Origin: Actinomycetes bacterium
Lineage (GTDB): Bacteria > Actinomycetota > Thermoleophilia > RBG-16-64-13
Assembly: GCA_024637095.1 (NCBI GenBank)
Contig: JAGXFV010000045.1
Coordinates: 1-35,293 of the forward strand
Length of the DNA: 35,293 bases
Direction: 5' to 3'
Under the pieces are notes generated by a model. The model had not been told where the DNA came from. It did no database searches and saw only the letters and a program-made list of their open reading frames with translations. The translations under genes and the position numbers were made by a program. Shown piece by piece: positions 7,665 to 14,645 of this stretch. Position 1 is the first letter of the stretch; each line of letters opens with the position of its first letter.

Positions 7665-8192
7665 ATGATCCTTGTCACCGGTGGCACCCGTAGTGGCAAA
7701 TCTTCGACGGCCGAACGGTTGGCCGGGGAGTTGGGCGGACGCGTTCTTTACGTGGCCACCGCCGAGGCCCGCGACGAGGAGATGAAGCTTCGCATCGAGC
7801 GTCATCAGGCCGACCGACCGGCCGACTGGGGGACCCTGGACGCCCCGCGCGACGGGGTCAAGCTACTGCGGGAGCGAGAGGGCGAGTGGGACACCGTTCT
7901 CTTCGACTGCCTGACCCTCTACGTGACCAACCTGGTTCTCGAGCACGAACCCGAGTACCGCGACCCCGAGGCAATCCTTGCCGAGGACATGCGAGAATTG
8001 GCCGATTATCTGGCCGAGAACTGGCCGCAATCGATCGTGGTTACCAACGAGGTGGGCTCCGGGATCGTGCCGGTCGATCCGCTCAGCCGGCTCTTTCGCG
8101 ACCTGCAGGGACGCTCCAATCAGCTCTTCGCCTCGCGGGCCGACAAGGTCTATTTCTGCGTGAGCGGAATCCCGGTGCAGGTCAAGGGATGA
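7665..8192 (+). CDS. cobU: Adenosylcobinamide kinase / adenosylcobinamide-phosphate guanylyltransferase
   Basis: This 175-aa bifunctional enzyme phosphorylates adenosylcobinamide and transfers GMP to give AdoCbi-GDP, the substrate of CobS. The P-loop is GGTRSGKS (residues 6-13), H47 in RIERHQADRP matches the guanylylated His of CobU, and the conserved TNEVGSGIVP and FDCLTLYVTNL segments follow. The ATG at 7665 is chosen over an upstream in-frame start at 7557, because GAGGA lies four bases before it, the longer frame would begin just after the riboswitch, and family members start with ILVTGG. The stop overlaps the cobQ start by four bases (ATGA). This gene opens the operon and is directly under the riboswitch. 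Confidence 0.96.
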   Translation: MILVTGGTRSGKSSTAERLAGELGGRVLYVATAEARDEEMKLRIERHQADRPADWGTLDAPRDGVKLLREREGEWDTVLFDCLTLYVTNLVLEHEPEYRDPEAILAEDMRELADYLAENWPQSIVVTNEVGSGIVPVDPLSRLFRDLQGRSNQLFASRADKVYFCVSGIPVQVKG

Positions 8193-9901
8193 CTTCGAGC
8201 GGCCAACCGCAGGCCACGGCCATTGGCGGCTCTCCCCGGGCGGCGGAAGCGCGCAACCAGGGCACCTGCCTCATGGTGCAAGGCACAGGCTCCAGCGCCG
8301 GCAAGAGTCTGCTGGTGACGGGGCTGGTCCGGCTCTTCCGCCAGGACGGCTTCACGGTTGCGCCCTTCAAGGGACAGAATATGTCGCTGAATTCCTACCC
8401 CGCGGTCGAGGGAGGGGAGATCGGCCGGGCGCAGGTGGCCCAGGCGGAGGCGGCGGGTTTGCGTCCAAGCGTCGACATGAATCCCGTATTGCTCAAGCCC
8501 ACCACCGACGTGGGCGCCCAGGTGATCGTGCACGGACTGCCCATCGCCCAGATGGGAGCGCGGGAGTATCACGAGTTCAAGGGTTCGCTGCTTCCCGCGG
8601 TGAAGGAGAGCCTGGATCGCCTGCGCGCGGCCTATCAGGTGGTGGTCATCGAAGGCGCCGGCAGCCCCGCAGAGATCAACCTGCGCGAGCACGACATCGT
8701 CAACATGGCCGTGGCACATCTAGGCGACTGCCCGGTGGTCCTGGTGGCCGACATCGATCGGGGCGGCGTCTTTGCGTCTATCTACGGAACCTGGGCCCTC
8801 ATGGACGAACCCGACCGGGCCCGGCTCGCCGGCTTCGTGATCAACAAGTTCCGCGGAGACGCCTCCATTCTCGAGCCGGGAATCCGAGAGATCGAACGAC
8901 GCACCGGCATACCCTGCCTGGGAGTGTTGCCTTACCTGCGCGATGTGGGCGTCGCCGACGAGGACTCGGTCTCGCTGGACGACGCCGTCGAGACGCAACG
9001 CCGGGTGCCTCGAGACGCCGAAGGCTGGCCGCTGGGGGAGGGTCCGCGTGTGGCCATCGTGCGCATGCCCAGGGTTTCCAACTTCACTGATTTCGAGCCG
9101 TTGGTGGCGAGCGGTCTATTCCGGGTGCGCTACGTTGACCAACCAAGCGAGCTCTCCCAGGCCGACCTGGTGATTCTCCCCGGCACCAAAAGCACCATGG
9201 CCGATCTGGCAGTACTCCGCAGCCGCGGTTTCGACAGCGTTTTCGCGCAGCTGCGCGCCACTGAGACCCGGTTCCTCGGAGTTTGTGGCGGCTATCAGAT
9301 GCTGGGGGAACGGATCCTGGACCCCGAAGGCGTCGAGGGCACCGAAGCCGAGATTCAGGGTTTGGGGCTCTTGGCCGTGACCACCACTTTCTCCGCCGCC
9401 AAGGTCACCGAACCTGCCGTGGCCGAAGGGGTCGAGGGCAGTTGGTTCCCGCCATCGGCACGGACCATGGCCTACGAAATCCACATGGGACGCACCGAGG
9501 GCTCCGAACGGCCGCTCTTCCGGTTGAGGCCTTTGTCCGCGGACTCCCCTGGCGTTGACGCCGGCGCCGGTTCATTGGGGGATAACGGCCCCGATGGTGG
9601 GGCCGCTTCAGCCGGGGCCGACTCTGGGAAGTCCCGGGCCGAGGGCGCCGTCAGCGCCGACGGCTTGATCGCCGGCACGTATGCCCACGGGCTGTTCGAT
9701 GACTTCTCCACGGTGGCCTCCCTGGCCCGGCTGCTGGGAGTCCCCGAGGAGACGATCGAGTCGGCCGGCAAACGGCTGGGCTCGGATCACGCTCGGCGAG
9801 AGGCCGCCTATGATCGCTTGGCGGATTCCTTGCGGGCGAATCTCGATTGGGCGCGAATCCGCCAACTGGCCGGAGTGGCCGCCGAAGGCGAGCCGTCATG
9901 A
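8189..9901 (+). CDS. cobQ: Cobyric acid synthase (adenosylcobyrate amidase)
   Basis: This 570-aa protein amidates four corrin side chains (b, d, e and g) using glutamine and ATP; it is called CbiP in anaerobic producers. The N-terminal ATPase half has the modified P-loop region (QGTGSSAGKS), FKGQNMSLNS, IEGAGSPAEINL and DIDRGGVFAS. The C-terminal class I glutaminase has the nucleophile in FLGVCGGYQMLG and the catalytic His in GTYAHGLFDD. It is longer than the usual 480-510 aa. The excess is an N-terminal extension of about 25 residues and a Gly/Ala/Asp-rich insertion before SADGLIAGTYAHG. ATG 8189 overlaps the cobU stop. Confidence 0.96.
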   Translation: MTSSGQPQATAIGGSPRAAEARNQGTCLMVQGTGSSAGKSLLVTGLVRLFRQDGFTVAPFKGQNMSLNSYPAVEGGEIGRAQVAQAEAAGLRPSVDMNPVLLKPTTDVGAQVIVHGLPIAQMGAREYHEFKGSLLPAVKESLDRLRAAYQVVVIEGAGSPAEINLREHDIVNMAVAHLGDCPVVLVADIDRGGVFASIYGTWALMDEPDRARLAGFVINKFRGDASILEPGIREIERRTGIPCLGVLPYLRDVGVADEDSVSLDDAVETQRRVPRDAEGWPLGEGPRVAIVRMPRVSNFTDFEPLVASGLFRVRYVDQPSELSQADLVILPGTKSTMADLAVLRSRGFDSVFAQLRATETRFLGVCGGYQMLGERILDPEGVEGTEAEIQGLGLLAVTTTFSAAKVTEPAVAEGVEGSWFPPSARTMAYEIHMGRTEGSERPLFRLRPLSADSPGVDAGAGSLGDNGPDGGAASAGADSGKSRAEGAVSADGLIAGTYAHGLFDDFSTVASLARLLGVPEETIESAGKRLGSDHARREAAYDRLADSLRANLDWARIRQLAGVAAEGEPS

Positions 9902-10881
9902 GGGTCAACCGGAAGTTCTCCTCGAGCTATCGCGCCGGCATGATGCTCGCCGCCTTCGCGCTGGACCGGCTGATCGGCGACCCGGAGCGGCCCACGCACC
10001 CTGCCAGATTGTTGGGCGAGACCATCGCCCTGGCCGACCGAGGGCTCCTGCCTCGCCTGAAAAGCCCCCTTTCGCGGCGTATCGGTGGCGTCGGGCTGGC
10101 GCTCGCGCTGCCCGCGGCGACCTTCCTCGGGGTCTCTCGCCTGCTGCGGTCCCTGCCAACGACCTGGTCGATGCTGGTCGAGGTCTGGCTGCTCGGGACA
10201 GCGCTTGCCGGTCGCGACCTGGGCGAGGCGGCTTCGCGCGTGCAGCGCGGTCTGACCGTATCACTCGACGAAGGCCGCCGGCAGGTGGCCTGGATCGTCG
10301 GCCGGGACACCATCGAGATGACTGAGGCCGAAGTGGTGCGCGCTACCGTCGAGACGGTGGCCGAGAATACCTCCGACGGGGTGGTCTCGCCCCTTCTCTT
10401 CGGCTTCATAGGCGGAGCGCCCCTTGCCCTGGCCTTCAAGGCGATCTCGACGCTCGACTCGATGGTCGGCTACCGAAACGAGCGCTACAGCGACTTTGGC
10501 TGGGCTTCGGCCCGGTTGGACGACCTCGCCAACTACGTCCCGGCACGGGTGACCGGGCTGGCGGCTTCGATAGTCGGGGGTCTTGGTCGGAAGGGCATGC
10601 GCAGTTGGTGGCGGGACCGAGTGCACCATGCCAGCCCCAACGCCGGGTTGGTCGAGGCCTCCTTCGCCCAGGCCCTCCGGGTGCGCTTGGGGGGCAAGGC
10701 CCGCTACGGCGGCATCGAGATGCGGAGGGCTGAAGTCGGCGGCGATTATGATCCTCCGGGCCTCGCCGATATCGACCGCACCGTGGCCCTGAGCGAAGCG
10801 GTCGGCCTGGTCGTTCTGGGCGCGGGCGCGGGCGCGCTCTGGGGTTGGGGAGATGCCGACGCGGAGCACCACGATGCCTGA
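9898..10881 (+). CDS. cbiB: Adenosylcobinamide-phosphate synthase
   Basis: This 327-aa integral membrane enzyme (CbiB, or CobD in the aerobic nomenclature) attaches (R)-1-amino-2-propanol phosphate to cobyric acid. Family motifs are clear: LDRLIGDPERPTHPAR near the N-terminus, GRDTIEMTEAEVVRATVETV, then AENTSDGVVSPL and KAISTLDSMVGYRNERYSDFGWASARLDDLANYVPAR. Several hydrophobic helices flank them. ATG 9898 overlaps the cobQ stop by four bases. The 3' end overlaps the next gene by eight bases. Its neighbour, the PLP enzyme, would supply the aminopropanol phosphate arm, so the two act in consecutive steps. Confidence 0.95.
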   Translation: MRVNRKFSSSYRAGMMLAAFALDRLIGDPERPTHPARLLGETIALADRGLLPRLKSPLSRRIGGVGLALALPAATFLGVSRLLRSLPTTWSMLVEVWLLGTALAGRDLGEAASRVQRGLTVSLDEGRRQVAWIVGRDTIEMTEAEVVRATVETVAENTSDGVVSPLLFGFIGGAPLALAFKAISTLDSMVGYRNERYSDFGWASARLDDLANYVPARVTGLAASIVGGLGRKGMRSWWRDRVHHASPNAGLVEASFAQALRVRLGGKARYGGIEMRRAEVGGDYDPPGLADIDRTVALSEAVGLVVLGAGAGALWGWGDADAEHHDA

Positions 10882-12088
10882 GCAAAAACGCGAGCACCAC
10901 GGCGAGGCCGATCGGCACGGCGGCAAGATCCGCGAGGCCGCCGAGCGGTTGGGCGTGGCGCCCGAAGAGCTGCTCGACTTCTCCGCCAATGTGAGCTTCC
11001 TCGCGCCCACGACCGCGATGAGTGAAGCGGCCGCGGGCGCATTGACGCAAGCCGGCTGGTATCCGGAAGAGACGCCGGGGGATCTTCGCCACCTCGCCGC
11101 CGAGTTCCTGTCGGTGCCACCGGAGCGCGTGCTGCTGGGAAATGGCGCTTCGGAGCTGATTTTCCTCGTGGTCGCGGCTCTCGCTCCGCGCAGGGTGCTG
11201 GTGCTGCGTCCGGCCTTCACCGAATACGAACGGGCGGCGGAAGCGTGGGGCGCTGCGGTTGACAGCGTGCAAATGCCCGCGGAGCGTGACTTCCGTCCGA
11301 CCTGGAGTGACCTCGAAGAGCAGGGCTTCCCGGCCAAGCTGAAGAACGCGGACCTGCTTTTCCTATGCGAACCGAACAATCCCACCGGTACTCTGCTGGA
11401 GCGGGAAGTGCGGGACCGCGTACTGGTCGAGGCGGCCAAGACCGGCACTGCGGTCTTGGTGGACGAGTCGTTTCTGGCGTTTACGCAGGCCTGGCCGGAA
11501 GGCTCCGCCCTTCGCGCGGCTCCCCTTGCCGAGGACGAGTCCGTGGGTTCCCGGCTCTTTGTTTTGCACTCCCTGACCAAGCTCCTCGCCATTCCCGGTC
11601 TGCGGGTGGGCGCTCTGACGGTCCCCGAGGTGCAGATCGAGTCTATGTCGCGAAGGTTGCCGCCCTGGAACATCAACTGCGTGGCCGCGGCGGCGGCGGT
11701 CGCCGGGCTCTCGGATTCCACTCTTACCACGCAAACCGCCGCCGCGGTTCGCGTGGTGCGGGAGCCCCTGCGGGAAGAGCTCGCCCGCCTGCCTGGAATT
11801 GACGCCGTCTTGCCCGCAGAGGCCAACTTCCTCTGCGTACGTCTGGAGCGTCCCGTCGCCCAAGATTTGACCGAAGCCACCCTCGAGCAGGGAGTGCTGA
11901 TCCGGGATTTGACCGATTTCCCCGGCCTCGACGGGCGATATTTCCGGGTGGCCGTGCGCTCCGCCGAGGAGAACGAGCGATTGCTTCGCGCCCTCCGCGC
12001 CGCCCTTGGCGCCCTGGGCGAAGAAAGAACCGGGGATCAAGAGAAATTTGGGTCACTCCCCCGTCCGGTGGCCGAGGTGGGACGATGA
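10874..12088 (+). CDS. cobD: CobD/CobC-like PLP enzyme (threonine-phosphate decarboxylase)
   Basis: This 404-aa fold-type I PLP enzyme is of the HisC-related CobC/CobD group, which decarboxylates L-threonine-phosphate to aminopropanol phosphate for CbiB. Visible motifs are HGEADRHGGKIREAAERLG and LLDFSANVSFL at the N-terminus, CEPNNPTGTLL, the VDESFLAFT strand with the PLP-binding Asp, and the Schiff-base Lys in HSLTKLLAIPGLRVG. The ATG at 10874 has GGAG seven bases upstream; an in-frame ATG at 10853 has GGGGAG directly abutting it and is less likely. The overlap with cbiB is eight bases. A histidinol-phosphate aminotransferase role is possible by homology but unlikely in this context. Confidence 0.9.
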   Translation: MPEQKREHHGEADRHGGKIREAAERLGVAPEELLDFSANVSFLAPTTAMSEAAAGALTQAGWYPEETPGDLRHLAAEFLSVPPERVLLGNGASELIFLVVAALAPRRVLVLRPAFTEYERAAEAWGAAVDSVQMPAERDFRPTWSDLEEQGFPAKLKNADLLFLCEPNNPTGTLLEREVRDRVLVEAAKTGTAVLVDESFLAFTQAWPEGSALRAAPLAEDESVGSRLFVLHSLTKLLAIPGLRVGALTVPEVQIESMSRRLPPWNINCVAAAAAVAGLSDSTLTTQTAAAVRVVREPLREELARLPGIDAVLPAEANFLCVRLERPVAQDLTEATLEQGVLIRDLTDFPGLDGRYFRVAVRSAEENERLLRALRAALGALGEERTGDQEKFGSLPRPVAEVGR

Positions 12089-13626
12089 GCGCCCGGACCC
12101 CCATGGGCCCGTTCCGCCTCGGCCGGCATTTCTCCGCCGATTTGCCCACCGTCGAGGCGGCTGCGCGTGGAGGCGGCCCGCCCGCTGCCGGCCCCACCAC
12201 TGTCCGCGGTCTGATGATCGCGGGCACTCACAGCGGCGTGGGCAAGACCAGCCTGGCTCTGGGCCTCATGGGAGCGCTGCAGGGGCAAGGCGCCTCGGTG
12301 GCCCCTTTCAAAGTCGGCCCGGACTATATCGACCCCATGTACCATTCCCGGGTCGTGGGCCGCCCCTCGCGCAATCTCGATACCTGGCTGATGCCGGTCG
12401 ATGAAGTCCGGGCGGTTTTCGCACGGGGCTTGCAGGCCGCAGCCCCTGCACCGGGTCAAACAGCCGGGTCACCACCACCCGGCACGCAAACCGCGGTCTC
12501 CCTGGGCGGTGTGGGCGGTGCGCCCGGCGTGGTTGGATTGGTCGAAGGCGTGATGGGTCTCTTCGACGGGCGCGCCGGAGCCGGGGATGATTGTTCCAGC
12601 GCCCAGATCGCGAAACTGCTCGGGATCCCGGTCGTGTTGGTGGTTGATTCCTCGTCGATGGCGCGGAGCGCCGCCGCCATCGTCCACGGCTTCGCCTCTT
12701 TCGACCCGGCCGTGCGTGTGGTCGGGGTCATATTGAACAAGGTGGCGAGTCCTTCGCACGCCCGCATGCTACGCGAATCGGTCGAGCCCGTCCTGCCCGT
12801 CCTTGGCCTTGTCCCACGCCGGCCCGAGCTGGGCCTGGAGTCCCGGCACCTCGGCCTGGTGCCCACGGTGGAGCGCGAAGCCGTCGATGTGGTGCTGGGC
12901 GAGATCGTGAAACACGTGGAAGAGCATGTGGATCTGGACGCGCTGCTCGCATTGGCGGGCCACCTGGACTTGCCCGTGTTCGAATCTCCGCCGCTCGGAG
13001 GGTCTTCCCGCCGGCGCATCGGCGTGGCGCGGGACCGCGCCTTTTCCTTCTACTACCAGGACAACCTGGAAACGCTCGAGGACGAGGGCGCGACCCTCGA
13101 GTACTTCAGTCCTGCCGACGGAGAGGCGTGTTCGGACTGCGACGCCCTCTACCTGGGTGGAGGCTTTCCCGAGGTATACGCCGCGGAACTCGCCGACAAC
13201 GAGCCGCTGCGCCGCCTAGTGAAAGAGATGGCCGACGAGGGCCGCCCGATCTATGCGGAGTGCGGCGGCTACCTCTATCTGGGGGAGGAGATCACCTACC
13301 AGGGCGAACGCCACCAGATGGCGGGTGTCCTTCCGCTCAGCACCACCCTCGAAAAGACCCGGCTGCGGATGGGCTACGCTTCGGGAAGAGCGCAGTCCCC
13401 CCATCCTTTGTCCGGCTCGGAGTTCAAGGGTCATCTGTTCCATTACTCGCGGACCACGGGCCCGCACCGGCCCGCCTACTGCATCACCAAGCGCGACGAG
13501 GAGTTTCAGGAGGGGTGGGCCGGCCGCGAATTGGTGGCCAGCTATCTGCACCTGCACTTTCGGGGGAGCCGGGCCGTGGCGCGCTGGCTCGCCGGAACCA
13601 GCGAATCAGGAAGGAAACGGAATTGA
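12085..13626 (+). CDS. cbiA: Cobyrinate a,c-diamide synthase
   Basis: This 513-aa enzyme amidates the a and c side chains of (cobalt-)cobyrinic acid with glutamine and ATP. The N-terminal ATPase has IAGTHSGVGKTSLALGLM, then FKVGPDYIDPMYHS, RNLDTWL and VEGVMGLFDG. The C-terminal glutaminase has the Cys in YAECGGYLYL and the His near the end in LHLHFRGSR. About 45 residues precede the P-loop, longer than in many relatives, and the protein also carries a proline-rich insertion near residues 115-140 (APGQTAGSPPPGTQ). ATG 12085 overlaps the preceding stop by four bases. CbiA and CobQ are homologous; this one is CbiA by length and by the GPDYIDPMYH motif. Confidence 0.96.
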   Translation: MSARTPMGPFRLGRHFSADLPTVEAAARGGGPPAAGPTTVRGLMIAGTHSGVGKTSLALGLMGALQGQGASVAPFKVGPDYIDPMYHSRVVGRPSRNLDTWLMPVDEVRAVFARGLQAAAPAPGQTAGSPPPGTQTAVSLGGVGGAPGVVGLVEGVMGLFDGRAGAGDDCSSAQIAKLLGIPVVLVVDSSSMARSAAAIVHGFASFDPAVRVVGVILNKVASPSHARMLRESVEPVLPVLGLVPRRPELGLESRHLGLVPTVEREAVDVVLGEIVKHVEEHVDLDALLALAGHLDLPVFESPPLGGSSRRRIGVARDRAFSFYYQDNLETLEDEGATLEYFSPADGEACSDCDALYLGGGFPEVYAAELADNEPLRRLVKEMADEGRPIYAECGGYLYLGEEITYQGERHQMAGVLPLSTTLEKTRLRMGYASGRAQSPHPLSGSEFKGHLFHYSRTTGPHRPAYCITKRDEEFQEGWAGRELVASYLHLHFRGSRAVARWLAGTSESGRKRN

Positions 13627-14645
13627 GCGAAGCACAAGCTGCCGTCGAGCAGGCGGTCGTGGTTCTGGGGCACGGTAGCCGTAATCCGGCCGCCCAGCAG
13701 GTACTGGGCACGGTGGTCTCCCTCCTGGAGTCTTCCACCGGCTGGACCGTCGCCGAAGCCTCACTGGATTTCAACCACCCGACTCTCCCGGAAGCGGCCG
13801 CCGACCTCTACGCGCGCGGCTTCCGGCGAATCGTGCTGGCTCCTTATCTTCTCTACGCCGGCAACCACGTCGCCAAGGACGTCCCTCGTCTGCTCGAAGA
13901 GATCAAGGCGACCCATCCCGGCCTCGAGATCGAGGTGGCCGAGCCCCTGGGACTGGACCCCGCCATCGTCGGCGTGCTGGGCGATCGGGTGCGAGCTGCC
14001 CGGGGGGAAGAGGGAGAGGTGGCTTCGGACCCCACCATGACTCCCGCTGAGATCGAAGAGCGCAGCTTTCAGGTGATAGAGAGCCTGCTGCCGGACTCGA
14101 AGAGGGATGCCCTGGAGAAAGCCGTGGTCACCCGGGTGGTTCACGCCACCGGAGATCCTGGCCTCGCCATCCGCCTTCAGTTCTCCCCGGGGGCACTCGA
14201 ATCGGGCCGCCGGGCACTTTCCCTGGGGGCGCCGGTCTTCACCGACGTCAATATGGTCCGGGCCGGGGTGGAGCCCAGCCTCAGGCGGATCGGCGTCGAA
14301 GTGAGCTGTCTGGTAGACACACCGCGGGCACGAGAAAGGGCGCAGGCAGAGGCGATAACTCGGTCCGCGGCCGCGTTGCGTGAACTCGGATCGAGGCTCG
14401 ACGGCTCAGTCGTTGCCATCGGGAACGCTCCCACCGCCCTGCTCGAATTGGTCCGCCTGGCTGACCAGGGGATCGAGCCGGCGCTGGTCGTGGGAGTGCC
14501 GGTCGGTTTCGTCGCCGCAGCCGAATCCAAGCGGCAACTGATGGATAGCGCATTGCCCTACGCGACCCTGCCGGGGTTGCGCGGCGGTACCCCCATAGCG
14601 GTGGCCATAGTCAACGCGCTCGCCCGGAAGGTGACCCGAAACTAG
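13623..14645 (+). CDS. cbiX-cbiC: CbiX-CbiC fusion: sirohydrochlorin cobaltochelatase plus precorrin-8X methylmutase
   Basis: This 340-aa fusion joins an early and a late step of corrin synthesis. Residues about 12-125 are a short CbiX: VVLGHGSRNPAA with the metal-binding His, FNHPTLPEAAADLYARGFRRIVLAPYLL split over two strands, and the second His in YAGNHVAKDVP. It inserts cobalt into sirohydrochlorin. Residues about 136-340 are CbiC, which moves the C11 methyl to C12: MTPAEIEERSF, the catalytic His in TRVVHATGDPGLA, and AIGNAPTALLEL, VGVPVGFVAAAESK and GLRGGTPIAVAIVNAL. The TTG start at 13623 overlaps the cbiA stop and follows an AGGAAGGAAA Shine-Dalgarno. The two activities are not consecutive, so channelling between them is not obvious. 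Both halves look intact. Confidence 0.93.
   Translation: MSEAQAAVEQAVVVLGHGSRNPAAQQVLGTVVSLLESSTGWTVAEASLDFNHPTLPEAAADLYARGFRRIVLAPYLLYAGNHVAKDVPRLLEEIKATHPGLEIEVAEPLGLDPAIVGVLGDRVRAARGEEGEVASDPTMTPAEIEERSFQVIESLLPDSKRDALEKAVVTRVVHATGDPGLAIRLQFSPGALESGRRALSLGAPVFTDVNMVRAGVEPSLRRIGVEVSCLVDTPRARERAQAEAITRSAAALRELGSRLDGSVVAIGNAPTALLELVRLADQGIEPALVVGVPVGFVAAAESKRQLMDSALPYATLPGLRGGTPIAVAIVNALARKVTRN

Noticed and set aside
10261-11880. Long open frame on the minus strand opposite cbiB and cobD
   Set aside because: It lies fully antisense to two well-supported genes, and its translation is Arg/Ser-rich with no family motif. High-GC coding DNA often leaves such antisense frames open.
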